Assembly: GCA_037135095.1 (NCBI GenBank)
Contig: JBAXKZ010000001.1
Coordinates: 74,220 to 138,219 of the forward strand
Direction of reading: 5' to 3'
Length of the DNA: 64,000 nt
Origin: CAIMZW01 sp037135095
GTDB lineage: Bacteria; Actinomycetota; Actinomycetes; Nanopelagicales; Nanopelagicaceae
Made by a program: the position numbers and the translations under genes. Below are positions 25,934-35,171 of the stretch, piece by piece. How positions within the stretch are numbered: position 1 is the stretch's first letter; each line of letters begins with the position of its first letter. A model generated the notes under the pieces. It did no database searches, was not told the DNA's origin, and saw only the letters and a program-made list of their open reading frames with translations.

Positions 25934-26769
25934 TGGCGCGCAGCGGCCATCTCAACGACGTTGGTGAGCAGCATGGCTCGGGTCATTGGGCCAACGCCAC
26001 CTGGCATCGGTGCCACAAACGAAGCCACTTCTAGAACATCTGGGTGAACATCACCAAGCAAGCCAGCTGACGTTCTGGTAATTCCGACATCTAAAACAAC
26101 GGCGCCCGATTTAATCATCGCTGCAGTTAAGAAATGTGCCTGCCCGATAGCTGCAATTACGATATCGGCGTTAAGAGTATGGCGCAGAACATCTTTAGTG
26201 GCGGTGTGAGTAATCGTAACTGTTGCGTCATCGCCTTTTCGGCTTAGCAAAAGGCCAAGTGGGCGACCAACCGTGAGACCACGACCCATGACTACGACCT
26301 CTGCGCCTTTGGTAGAAATGTTGTAGCGGTGAAGTAGTTCAACTATTCCTCTGGGAGTACATGGAAGAGGTGCTGCTTCCCCGATCACTAGCTTGCCTAA
26401 ATTAAGTGGGTGAAGCCCATCGGCATCTTTATCAGGATCAATGCTTTCAAGAACTTTATTGGCCGAGATTCCTTTGGGAACAGGTAGTTGCACGATATAG
26501 CCCGTGCACTCGTCACTCTCATTCAGATCCTTTATAGCAGCTAAGAGATCAGCTTCGCTGGCAGTTGCTGGCAGGTCAACGCGAATCGAAGTGATTCCAA
26601 CCTCAGCGCAATCGCGATGTTTCCCAGCTACATAAGACTGCGAGCCAGGATCTTCGCCAACTAATACCGTGCCGAGCCCAGGTTTAACGACCATTTGTGC
26701 TACCCGAATTTTGAGCTCTGATTTAATCGTGGCAGCCGTTGCTTTGCCATCAAGAATTTGCGCGCTCAC
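25930..26769 (-). CDS. folD: Bifunctional methylenetetrahydrofolate dehydrogenase/cyclohydrolase
   Basis: Interconverts methylene-, methenyl- and formyl-tetrahydrofolate, supplying the formyl group used by PurN and PurH just upstream. 279 residues from a GTG. Motifs: SYVAGKHRDC (catalytic lysine), VQLPVPKGI, the Rossmann segment VMGRGLTVGRPLG and PMPGGVGPMT near the end. The folate link to the purine genes explains the neighbourhood. Confidence 0.95.
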   Translation of the reverse strand: MSAQILDGKATAATIKSELKIRVAQMVVKPGLGTVLVGEDPGSQSYVAGKHRDCAEVGITSIRVDLPATASEADLLAAIKDLNESDECTGYIVQLPVPKGISANKVLESIDPDKDADGLHPLNLGKLVIGEAAPLPCTPRGIVELLHRYNISTKGAEVVVMGRGLTVGRPLGLLLSRKGDDATVTITHTATKDVLRHTLNADIVIAAIGQAHFLTAAMIKSGAVVLDVGITRTSAGLLGDVHPDVLEVASFVAPMPGGVGPMTRAMLLTNVVEMAAARQ

Positions 26770-26820
26770 ATTGCCATCTTAATGGAGCCAAGTTGAAGCT
26801 GAATCCCGCCCGAGTGTGAT

Positions 26821-28368
26821 CTAGGAATGAGAGAAATGTCGAACTCCGGTAAAGAACATTGCGACGTTGCTTGCTTTAGCAGCAGCAATTACCTCTTCAT
26901 CTCTAATGCTGCCGCCAGGCTGGACTACTGCGCTCACGCCAGCAGCGATCAGGATTTCTAAGCCATCGGCAAAGGGGAAGAAGGCATCACTGGCTGCGAC
27001 GCTGCCAATGGAACGCTCGCCCGCTCGTCGAACAGCCAAAATCGCCGAATCCACCCGGTTGACTTGACCCATGCCAACCCCGACTGAAGCCCCAGATTTG
27101 GCCAACAAAATCGCATTACTTTTGACGGCTCGCACTGCGCGCCAGGCAAATTCCAAATCTTTTAAGATTTCATGGCTGACTGGTTCGCCGGCTACTTGCT
27201 GCCAAGAGGCGGCAAAATCACCCGGCGCATCAATTTGATCTGCGGTTTGAATTAGGAGACCACCAGAAATTGGTCGAAGTTCTTCTGTGGGCACCGAATA
27301 ACCTGAGAGGAGCAGGATTCGGATATTTGGCTTCTTGGACAAAAGTTCGATTGCAGCCGCTTCAAATGCTGGAGCGATAATCACTTCGGTAAAAATCGTG
27401 GCAACTTTTTCGGCCATCTCAAGGGTTACTTCACGATTCGCCGCGATAACACCACCAAAGGCTGAAACTGAGTCACACTCGTGTGCCTTGCGATGAGCAT
27501 CTGCAATTGTTGTTCCGATTGCAATGCCACATGGATTGGCATGTTTGATGATTGCTACGCAAGGTTCGGCATGATCGTAAGCTGCACGGATCGCCGCATC
27601 ACCATCGGTAAAATTGTTGAAGGACATCTCCTTGCCATGTAATTGTTTGGCGCTAGCGATTCCGATAGTTCCAGCAATAGAGCTCTGAAAGAGAGCCGCA
27701 CTTTGATGTGGATTTTCGCCATAGCGAAGATCGGCGCTCTTCTTCCAGATTTCGCCCTTCCAATTCTTTTCACTTTCTAATTGTTCAGCTAACCAAGTGG
27801 CGATCGCAACATCGTATTCAGCCGTCTTTCGGTAAGTTTCCATGGCCAACACTTGCCGCTGATGTTGGGTGAAGCCACCGCTTTCGATGGCGCTCATCAG
27901 TAGTGGGTACTGAGTTGGATCGGAAATTACCGCAACCGAATTGTGGTTCTTGGCTGCGCCTCGGAGCATGCTGGGGCCACCAATATCGATCTGTTCGATA
28001 CATTCGGCAAACTCAGCACCAGATGCAATTGTTTCGGTGAACGGGTAAAGATTAATTACCACCAAATCAAAGGTTTCAATCTTATGTTCTGCAAGTTGTC
28101 GTAAGTGATCCGGATCAGATTGGTCGGCAAGTAACCCACCATGAATGCGGGGGTGCAGCGTCTTTACTCGCCCACCCAACATCTCTGGAAAGCCGGTGTA
28201 CTCCTCTACCGGCGTGACCGGGATTCCAGCGGCTAGCAAGGTCTTGGCAGTAGAGCCAGTAGACAGCAATTCGACGCCTGCTTCATGAAGGGCAAAGCCA
28301 ATCTCTACTAAGCCAACTTTGTTGTAAACGCTTATAAGTGCTCGCCGAAGTGATTTTCGATCGCTCAT
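26821..28368 (-). CDS. purH: AICAR transformylase / IMP cyclohydrolase
   Basis: Last two steps of de novo IMP synthesis. 515 residues: N-terminal methylglyoxal-synthase-like cyclohydrolase domain (about 1-190; STGSTAKTL, RVKTLHPRIHGGLL) and C-terminal AICAR transformylase domain, with the catalytic Lys-His in IIKHANPCG and the folate-side KSNAILLAK and FFPFADG. The ATG overlaps the purN stop (ATGA) with GGGGAG upstream. Confidence 0.96.
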   Translation of the reverse strand: MSDRKSLRRALISVYNKVGLVEIGFALHEAGVELLSTGSTAKTLLAAGIPVTPVEEYTGFPEMLGGRVKTLHPRIHGGLLADQSDPDHLRQLAEHKIETFDLVVINLYPFTETIASGAEFAECIEQIDIGGPSMLRGAAKNHNSVAVISDPTQYPLLMSAIESGGFTQHQRQVLAMETYRKTAEYDVAIATWLAEQLESEKNWKGEIWKKSADLRYGENPHQSAALFQSSIAGTIGIASAKQLHGKEMSFNNFTDGDAAIRAAYDHAEPCVAIIKHANPCGIAIGTTIADAHRKAHECDSVSAFGGVIAANREVTLEMAEKVATIFTEVIIAPAFEAAAIELLSKKPNIRILLLSGYSVPTEELRPISGGLLIQTADQIDAPGDFAASWQQVAGEPVSHEILKDLEFAWRAVRAVKSNAILLAKSGASVGVGMGQVNRVDSAILAVRRAGERSIGSVAASDAFFPFADGLEILIAAGVSAVVQPGGSIRDEEVIAAAKASNVAMFFTGVRHFSHS

Positions 28369-28931
28369 TGCTCCCCCGAATTTGTAAGCTTTTTGAGCGT
28401 CTCCACAATGAGAATGCGCTCCTGAATCTTAATGCGTTCGTGCAACTCTGATTGGCTATCGCCCGGCAGAACGGGAACTTCGACTTGCTCGATGATTGGA
28501 CCAGTATCTACGCCTTCATCAACCCAATGAACAGTAGTTCCAGTAATTGAAACTCCTGCAGCCAAAGCGTCCCTTACCGCATGGGCTCCCGGGAAAGCGG
28601 GCAGGAGCGCCGGATGCGTATTTAGTACTTTAAAACGACGTACAAAATCCGGTTCCAGGATTCGCATAAAGCCAACGCTTACTACTAAGTCTGGTTCATG
28701 GTCTATAACCAAGTTAAGCAATCTCTGGTTCCACTCTTGGCGGTCAGATCCCACAGGCAAGTAGTGGCTATCAACCTGATGCGATTTGGCTCTGACTAAA
28801 CTTTGGGAATCTCTATCTGAAATCAAAGCCACAATTTCTAGATCCAGCTCGCCCGAATCAACTGCGCTAAATATCGCTTCTGCGATCGAACCTGAGCCAG
28901 ATGAAAGTAGCAGAATTCTTTTTTTAGCCAC
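28365..28931 (-). CDS. purN: Phosphoribosylglycinamide formyltransferase
   Basis: Adds the first formyl group in purine synthesis using 10-formyl-tetrahydrofolate. GTG start at 28931 overlaps the end of the PerM-like gene and yields 188 residues beginning VAKKRILLLSSGSGS; a frame extended to 28988 lies within that gene and is unlikely. Catalytic region: LNTHPALLPAFPGAH with Asn and His, and the Asp in GVDTGPI. Confidence 0.94.
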   Translation of the reverse strand: MAKKRILLLSSGSGSIAEAIFSAVDSGELDLEIVALISDRDSQSLVRAKSHQVDSHYLPVGSDRQEWNQRLLNLVIDHEPDLVVSVGFMRILEPDFVRRFKVLNTHPALLPAFPGAHAVRDALAAGVSITGTTVHWVDEGVDTGPIIEQVEVPVLPGDSQSELHERIKIQERILIVETLKKLTNSGEQ

Positions 28932-30015
28932 GGTTAACAAACTTTCGGAGAGCCACTGGAAGGTATTGAAAAATCGTAGTTGCAGCAAAAAGCGATGCTA
29001 GAAGCATGGTGGGCAATTTCCACCAATCAGTTCCAACAGGTGTTAAAGATTGAGTAACCAATGAACCGGAGTTTAAGAAAGCTGCTAGCGCCAAAATCAA
29101 GAAGCAAAAAAGCGCAATTTCTGCGATAGCTATCTGGCGCTTTTTCAAAGTTGGAAAATTTCCATTAATGTGAATCACCATTAATGCAACAATAAAAAGA
29201 ATTAGTGCAAGACCATAGATTGCCGTTGGATGTTTTCCGGTAGGTAAAGCGGCGAGAAGTGGAATTGCTGGAATTTCGCGTAAGTTGAAGTGAAAAGGTG
29301 AGATCAATGTCGACATACCTAACGAAAATCCAAGACCGGAAAAATATGAAATGGCACTGATCGCGAGATTTGGCAGATAGAGAATTTGGAGTAATAAGAA
29401 AAGCACGCCTCCGATCCAACCTGGGGCGATAACGGTGGTTAAGTCTTTGACAATTGCATAGTGAGCAATGAGTGAAATTCCTACCGCCAAAGCGCCAAGC
29501 CCCCACAACATCAGAAGTAGGTAATTTGGGATCCGAAATTTTTGAAAGAATGAGTGGCTAAAGTCCAGAGTGGAAAGTAAACCAATACCTAAAGTAAATG
29601 GGGCGGACAAATACCAGACTGGATGGACCCCCCGGGTACTAGCTAAAACTGCGATCAACGTTGCCAAGAGCGAGTACCAGAATAAGAAGAAGATTCGGGC
29701 TGCCCGAATTTGCGAAATCTCCGCGGTCAATCGCCGAAAGCTATTGCGCAGGACCAGCCAAGGGAAAAAAGCGGCGCCGATTGGCAAGAAAGTCAGCGCT
29801 CCTAGCGTCTGGTCCGGTGGAATCAATAATTTGAACGGCACCAAATGTGCACCTAGCCAGAGCCACAGCGCAGCTCGGACTGGATCGGTAGTGTTCCCCG
29901 CTGAACTACCCGCGGTTGCCCAAGCTATCAAGGCGATAAATGCCAGTGGAAATAGAAGAAGCGCAACACTTCGCAACGCCTGCTGGAGCGAGAGCAAAAT
30001 GATGCGCTTCGGCAT
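28924..30015 (-). CDS. PerM-like polytopic membrane protein (DUF6350)
   Basis: 363 residues with around nine to ten hydrophobic segments and few charged loops. No enzymatic motif is visible. It sits between sucD (four bases downstream of the sucD stop) and purN, which is where Mycobacterium tuberculosis carries perM (Rv0955), a membrane protein linked to cell division under stress, and where many actinobacteria have a DUF6350 protein. Assignment rests on topology and synteny, so function is inferred. Confidence 0.75.
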   Translation of the reverse strand: MPKRIILLSLQQALRSVALLLFPLAFIALIAWATAGSSAGNTTDPVRAALWLWLGAHLVPFKLLIPPDQTLGALTFLPIGAAFFPWLVLRNSFRRLTAEISQIRAARIFFLFWYSLLATLIAVLASTRGVHPVWYLSAPFTLGIGLLSTLDFSHSFFQKFRIPNYLLLMLWGLGALAVGISLIAHYAIVKDLTTVIAPGWIGGVLFLLLQILYLPNLAISAISYFSGLGFSLGMSTLISPFHFNLREIPAIPLLAALPTGKHPTAIYGLALILFIVALMVIHINGNFPTLKKRQIAIAEIALFCFLILALAAFLNSGSLVTQSLTPVGTDWWKLPTMLLASLFAATTIFQYLPVALRKFVNRG

Positions 30016-30019
30016 CTAG

Positions 30020-30901
30020 TTATCCGTTAAGAATTTTGCGCATTAGCGCTGCGGTTTCGCTTGGGGTTTTACCCACAGCGACGCCTACAGCTTCTAGAGC
30101 TTCCTTCTTTGCAGCAGCTGTTCCAGAGGAGCCGGAAACAATTGCACCTGCGTGACCCATGGTCTTTCCTTCTGGAGCGGTGAATCCAGCGACATAACCT
30201 ACAACTGGCTTGGTCACATACTCAGCGATAAAGGCGGCTGCGCGCTCCTCGGCATCGCCGCCGATTTCCCCGATCATGACAATTGCATCAGTATCAGGGT
30301 CATCTTGAAAAGCACGGAGACAATCGATATGAGTAGTTCCGATAATTGGATCGCCACCAATTCCAACCGCGGTGCTGAAACCAAAATCGCGAAGCTCATA
30401 CATCATTTGATATGTGAGAGTTCCGGATTTGGAAACCAGACCGATCCGACCAGGCCCCGTGATATCGGCGGGAATGATGCCAATATTGGATTTTCCGGGG
30501 CTAATAAGTCCTGGGCAGTTAGGTCCAATTAGTCGAGTGGTTCCTTTGCTTTGTGCATAAGCAAAGAAGGCGGCGGCATCATGAACTGGAATTCCTTCAG
30601 TAATAACAACAACGATAGGTAGCGCTGCATCAATAGCATCGATAACTGCAGCCTTCGCAAACTTTGGTGGTACGAAGATCACCGATGCATTTGCGCCGGT
30701 GGCAGCAACTGCTTCGGAGACCGAGTTGAAGACCGGAATGGATTTACCATCCATGTCGACCACTTGGCCGCCCTTGCCTGGCGTAACTCCACCAACAATA
30801 TTTGTTCCGGATGCGAGCATCCGCTTGGTGTGCTTGGTCCCTTCGGAACCTGTCATACCTTGTACTAGAACTTTGCTGTGCTCATTGATAAAAATGGCCA
30901 T
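30020..30901 (-). CDS. sucD: Succinate--CoA ligase alpha subunit
   Basis: Alpha subunit of succinyl-CoA synthetase, forming succinate, CoA and NTP in the TCA cycle. 293 residues: CoA-binding Rossmann domain at the N-terminus (VQGMTGSEGTKHTKRM) and the phosphohistidine loop GHAGAIVSG in the C-terminal ligase domain. Start overlaps the sucC stop by one base (TAATG). Confidence 0.96.
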   Translation of the reverse strand: MAIFINEHSKVLVQGMTGSEGTKHTKRMLASGTNIVGGVTPGKGGQVVDMDGKSIPVFNSVSEAVAATGANASVIFVPPKFAKAAVIDAIDAALPIVVVITEGIPVHDAAAFFAYAQSKGTTRLIGPNCPGLISPGKSNIGIIPADITGPGRIGLVSKSGTLTYQMMYELRDFGFSTAVGIGGDPIIGTTHIDCLRAFQDDPDTDAIVMIGEIGGDAEERAAAFIAEYVTKPVVGYVAGFTAPEGKTMGHAGAIVSGSSGTAAAKKEALEAVGVAVGKTPSETAALMRKILNG

Positions 30902-32061
30902 TACTTTGCCGCCAATTCTGCTGCTCGGGCAGCTGCGCCATCCATGGTGTCTAAGATTTCAATCAGCGGATGCGCCGCTTCTTTTAGAATGCGGCGACCT
31001 TCAATTACATTGTTTCCATCGAGGCGGACAACGATCGGCTTTGTTGCTGCCGCACCAAGAATTTCTAGCGCTTGAACTATGCCATTTGCAACTGCATCAC
31101 AAGCAGTGATGCCACCAAATACGTTTACAAAGACGCTCTTAACATCAGTGTCGCCCAAAATAATTGCTAGGCCATTTGCCATCACTTCAGCAGACGCGCC
31201 ACCGCCGATATCTAGGAAGTTGGCCGGCTTCACGCCGTACTTTTCACCAGCATAGGCAACTACATCGAGAGTACTCATAACTAAGCCAGCGCCGTTTCCG
31301 ATGATCCCGACTTCGCCATCTAGCTTTACGTAGTTCAGATCCTTCTCTTTAGCGAGCGCTTCGAGCGGATTGGTTGCGGCGTGATCGATAAGTGCTTCGT
31401 GGCCAGGATGGCGAAAAGCTGCATTGTCATCCAATGTAATTTTGCCATCGAGGGCAATGATGCGACCATCTTCAGTCTTAACTAGCGGATTAATCTCCAT
31501 CAAGGTGGCATCCTCAGCTAGGAAGGCTGCCCACAATTTCAAGAGCACGTCAACAACTTGATCAACTACATCTGCTGGGAATTGGCCACCTAAAACAATT
31601 TCGCGCGCTTTTTCGGCGGAGATACCGACATTGGGATCAATCCCGACTCGAGCCAACTTCTCAGGTGAGGTATGTGCAACCTCTTCGATCTCCATACCGC
31701 CAGCAACCGATGCCATAACAAGGAAGTTGCGATTGGCTCGATCAAGCAAAATAGCCAAGTAGTACTCGCTAGCAATTGGTGCCGCCTGCGCGATCATAAC
31801 TTTATGAACGATATGACCCTTAATATCCATTCCAAGAATCGCCTCGGCTTTAATCCGAGCATCAGCTGCATCAGTGGCTAGCTTTACCCCGCCCGCTTTT
31901 CCGCGGCCACCAACTTTGACTTGTGCTTTAACAACAACTTTTCCACCCATCGATGCGGCGGCACTTTCGGCTTCAGCAGCAGTTGTGGCGACGGCACCAG
32001 CAAGGACTGGTACGCCATGAGATTCGAAAAGATCTCGAGCTTGATACTCGAAAAGATCCAC
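30901..32061 (-). CDS. sucC: Succinate--CoA ligase beta subunit
   Basis: Beta subunit with an ATP-grasp domain (about 1-240, KAQVKVGGRGKAGGV) that determines nucleotide use, and a C-terminal ligase domain (GGASAEVMANG, NVFGGITACD). 386 residues from GTG 32061 preceded by GGGG. It is coupled to sucD. Confidence 0.96.
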   Translation of the reverse strand: MDLFEYQARDLFESHGVPVLAGAVATTAAEAESAAASMGGKVVVKAQVKVGGRGKAGGVKLATDAADARIKAEAILGMDIKGHIVHKVMIAQAAPIASEYYLAILLDRANRNFLVMASVAGGMEIEEVAHTSPEKLARVGIDPNVGISAEKAREIVLGGQFPADVVDQVVDVLLKLWAAFLAEDATLMEINPLVKTEDGRIIALDGKITLDDNAAFRHPGHEALIDHAATNPLEALAKEKDLNYVKLDGEVGIIGNGAGLVMSTLDVVAYAGEKYGVKPANFLDIGGGASAEVMANGLAIILGDTDVKSVFVNVFGGITACDAVANGIVQALEILGAAATKPIVVRLDGNNVIEGRRILKEAAHPLIEILDTMDGAAARAAELAAK

Positions 32062-32112
32062 TAATTACCCCGATTCGTAGATGTATGGGCAGATCGGAAT
32101 TGTAACGACAAT

Positions 32113-34344
32113 TTATAGTCGCTCTACCGGCGCATAGCGAAGCAAGAGGCGCTTCTCACCAGCGGAGCCGAAGTTGATCGTGGCCTGAGCACGATCGCCA
32201 TCGCCATCGACGGCCAAGACCGTTCCCAATCCAAATGTGTCATGGGACACACGGTCGCCAATGTTCAAAACCAAATTAGTTGTGGCTCGAACTCCAGTGG
32301 CTCTGGCTACTGGTCCGCTCTTGCGAATTGTGGAAACTCGAGTGTTATTGAAGGTCGGAGCGGATGGCTGATTCCATTCAATCAGCGAAGCGGGAATTTC
32401 ACTTAGGAACCGAGAGGAAGGGTTATAAGTCGGCGAACCCCATGAAGATCGGTATTCGGCACGGGATAGATAGAGCCGCTCCCTAGCTCTAGTTAGCCCG
32501 ACATAAGCTAACCGGCGCTCTTCCTCGATCTCATTCTTCTCCCCCAAGCTTCGGGTGTGGGGAAATATTCCCTCCTCCATGCCGGTAAGAAACACCGTCG
32601 GAAATTCCAAACCTTTAGCGGTGTGCAGCGTCATCAAAGTAACCACGCCGCCGTGATCCTCGCCCTCTGGAATCTGATCTGAATCTGCAACCAACGAGAC
32701 ATCTTCCAAGAATCCAGTCAATGAAATCTCTTCGCCTTCATCAACTTCGGAGACTTCGTATTCGCTGGCCACCGAGACCAGCTCTTGTAAATTCTCGACC
32801 CGGCTTTCATCCTGAGGGTCATCGCTATTAACCAGCTCAGCAAGTAGACCGGTCTGCTCCAACACTGCTTGAGCGATAACGCTTGGTGCAGTTTTAGCTT
32901 CAACAAGAGTCTGCAGGGTCATGATCAAATGGATGAAGTCATTAATTGAAGCCAGAGCGCGAGTTGGAATATTGGGGGCATCTTTGGCACGACATAACGC
33001 GCCCCAGAAGGATATTCCGCTCTCTTGCGCATATAGATCAACACAATCTAGGGCGCGGTCACCGATGCCTCTTTTTGGGGTGTTGATAATGCGGCGAAGT
33101 GAGACTTCATCTTCGGAATTTACCAATACCCTCAAATAGGCTAAGAAATCTTTAACCTCTTTTCGCTCATAGAAGCGAACCCCACCAACCACTTTGTAGG
33201 GAATAGCAATACGCAAGAAGGACTCTTCAAATACCCGAGATTGGGCGTTGGTTCGATAAAAGATTGCGGTATCGCCAGGTTGTGAAATTTCCTCCCGGCG
33301 GAGTCGCGAAATTTCTTGGCAGACATAATCCGCTTCGTCGTGTTCGCTCTCGGCTATGTAGCCAGTGATCATTGGTCCAATGCCAGAATCGGACCAAAGG
33401 TTCTTCTCTTTGCGTCCCTCATTATTCGAGATCACAGCGTTAGCTGCGCTAAGGATATTTTGGGTAGAACGATAGTTTTGCTCTAATAAAATGGTTCTGG
33501 CTTCTTGGTAATCAGCTTCAAATTGCAAAATGTTTCTAATGTTTGCCCCACGAAATGCATAAATAGATTGATCAGCATCACCAACTACACAAAGTTCGGC
33601 AACTGGGAATCCATCCAGCGGATCACCTACGAGCTCCTTGATTAAAACATATTGGGCATGATTAGTATCTTGGTATTCGTCAACTAGGACATGACGAAAT
33701 CGAGAGCGATAACGTGCCTTTGCTTCGGGAAAACGTTGGAGAAGCTCAACGGTCTTGCCAATTAAATCATCAAAATCCATTGCGTTCGATTTGCTCAATC
33801 GTTTTTGATAAATTGAATAGATGTCGGCCGCAACTTGCTGGAATAAGTTCTCACTGGCATTCAAATAATCAGCTGGGCCAAGTAACTCATTCTTCGCTTG
33901 TGAAATTGCTCCCTGAATGGCACGCGGGGCGTACTTCTTTGGATCAATTTTTAACTCTTTCATCACTGTTGTGATTAATTTCAGAGTATCGCTTGAGTCG
34001 TAAATCGTGAAGGAATTGGTATAACCCAACCTCACGGCTTCCTGACGCAAAATTCGTACACAGGCAGAGTGAAACGTTGAAACCCACATTGAGCGAGCGC
34101 GATCCCCGACCAACTCGGCAACTCGCTCCTTCATCTCACCTGCCGCTTTATTAGTAAAGGTAATAGCCAGGACTTCGAAGGGGGCAACTCCCCGTTCTGC
34201 CAACAAATAGGCGATTCGCCGCGTAAGAACCCGGGTCTTTCCCGAACCAGCTCCGGCAACCACCAACAATGGCGCCCCTTCGTGGGCGACCGCCGCTTTC
34301 TGGGGTGGGTTTAGCCCTTCAAGAAGGGCGCTAACTGGATTCAC
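32113..34344 (-). CDS. pcrA: ATP-dependent DNA helicase PcrA/UvrD
   Basis: Superfamily 1A 3'-5' helicase for repair and removal of roadblocks. Helicase motifs in order: I GAGSGKTRV, Ia FTNKAAGEM, II VDEYQDTN, III GDADQSIYAFRGA, IV EQNYRST, V TLHTAKGLEF and VI VGLTRARERL. A C-terminal Tudor-like RNA-polymerase-binding tail follows (GDRVSHDTFGLGTV onwards). I choose GTG 34344 (743 residues); a TTG at 34377 is in frame. A TAGACT -10-like hexamer (34352-34357, minus strand) ends seven bases before this GTG, and no Shine-Dalgarno is visible, so the mRNA may be leaderless. Confidence 0.93.
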   Translation of the reverse strand: MNPVSALLEGLNPPQKAAVAHEGAPLLVVAGAGSGKTRVLTRRIAYLLAERGVAPFEVLAITFTNKAAGEMKERVAELVGDRARSMWVSTFHSACVRILRQEAVRLGYTNSFTIYDSSDTLKLITTVMKELKIDPKKYAPRAIQGAISQAKNELLGPADYLNASENLFQQVAADIYSIYQKRLSKSNAMDFDDLIGKTVELLQRFPEAKARYRSRFRHVLVDEYQDTNHAQYVLIKELVGDPLDGFPVAELCVVGDADQSIYAFRGANIRNILQFEADYQEARTILLEQNYRSTQNILSAANAVISNNEGRKEKNLWSDSGIGPMITGYIAESEHDEADYVCQEISRLRREEISQPGDTAIFYRTNAQSRVFEESFLRIAIPYKVVGGVRFYERKEVKDFLAYLRVLVNSEDEVSLRRIINTPKRGIGDRALDCVDLYAQESGISFWGALCRAKDAPNIPTRALASINDFIHLIMTLQTLVEAKTAPSVIAQAVLEQTGLLAELVNSDDPQDESRVENLQELVSVASEYEVSEVDEGEEISLTGFLEDVSLVADSDQIPEGEDHGGVVTLMTLHTAKGLEFPTVFLTGMEEGIFPHTRSLGEKNEIEEERRLAYVGLTRARERLYLSRAEYRSSWGSPTYNPSSRFLSEIPASLIEWNQPSAPTFNNTRVSTIRKSGPVARATGVRATTNLVLNIGDRVSHDTFGLGTVLAVDGDGDRAQATINFGSAGEKRLLLRYAPVERL

Positions 34345-34433
34345 GAAGTGGAGTCTAACGGGGCAAAGTTCTGACAAAATCAGCCACTGCCCAAACCTTT
34401 ATAAAGCAAGTTTTCACATAGAAGGAGCTACAA

Positions 34434-35159
34434 ATGCCACCGATCGATGATGCCGAAATCGAGCGCATTTTAATTGTGACCGCTCATCCAGATGACTTGG
34501 ATTTTGGCGCCGCTGGAACTATTGCTCAATGGGTCAAAGCTGGAATCGCGGTCTCGTATTGCATCTGCACCAATGGCGATCAAGGTGGCGAAGATCCTGA
34601 TGTCCCGCGCGATGAAATGCCTAAAATTCGGCAGCGCGAGCAGCGCGCAGCCGGTGCCGCCCTCGGCGTAACTGATATTGAATTCTTAAATTACCGAGAT
34701 GGCTGGTTAGAACCAACCATCGAACTGCGCAAAGCGATCGTTCGTCAGATCCGCCGGGTGCAACCCCAACGAATGGTTATTCAAAGCCCCGAACGAAATT
34801 GGGATCGGTTATTTGCTAGCCATCCTGACCATATGGCAGCAGGTGAAGCGGCAATTCAAGCGGTCTACCCCGATGCCCGAAATGCCTTTGCCTTTGAAGA
34901 TTTATTAAAGGTGGAAGGTTTGAAACCGTGGACCGTTGATGAAGTTTGGGTTATGTCTTCCAATATGGCAGATCACCATGTGGATATCACCGAAACTTTT
35001 GGGCAGAAGATGGCGGCGCTCCACTCGCACGTTAGTCAGACTGCACACAATCCAGAACTTGAGAACATGGTCCGCTCGTGGGGCGAACGAAATGCCCAAT
35101 CGGTTGGATTGCCAGAAGGAAGATTGGCAGAGACTTTTAAAATCGTCGGTACTAAATAA
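34434..35159 (+). CDS. PIG-L/LmbE family zinc deacetylase
   Basis: 241-residue member of the N-acetylglucosaminyl-type deacetylase family. Zinc ligands are in HPDDLDFG (near residue 17) and SHPDHMAAG (near 125), and the acidic catalytic Asp is in the first motif. Actinobacterial relatives include MshB and Mca of mycothiol metabolism, but this short form has no gene context tying it to mycothiol. Strong GAAGGAG precedes the ATG. It diverges from pcrA and converges on the cyclophilin gene one base away, where the two stop codons share a perfect inverted repeat. Confidence 0.85.
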   Translation: MPPIDDAEIERILIVTAHPDDLDFGAAGTIAQWVKAGIAVSYCICTNGDQGGEDPDVPRDEMPKIRQREQRAAGAALGVTDIEFLNYRDGWLEPTIELRKAIVRQIRRVQPQRMVIQSPERNWDRLFASHPDHMAAGEAAIQAVYPDARNAFAFEDLLKVEGLKPWTVDEVWVMSSNMADHHVDITETFGQKMAALHSHVSQTAHNPELENMVRSWGERNAQSVGLPEGRLAETFKIVGTK

Positions 35160-35171
35160 CTTATTTAGTAC
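35149..35171. repeat. Perfect inverted repeat spanning two convergent stop codons
   Basis: GTACTAAATAA (35149-35159) and TTATTTAGTAC (35161-35171) are perfect reverse complements around a single central C. Each arm encodes the last Thr-Lys-stop of the PIG-L and cyclophilin genes. It may act as a compact bidirectional end of transcripts, but it lacks a flanking T-run beyond the arms. Confidence 0.8.

Noticed and set aside
34434..35159. PIG-L protein as MshB (mycothiol deacetylase)
   Set aside because: Family motifs fit, but there are no mycothiol genes nearby and the protein is shorter than typical MshB, so only the family is reported.
35149..35171. Palindrome as a recombination or attachment site
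   Set aside because: It coincides exactly with the coding ends of two genes and there is no integrase or duplicated copy in the window.
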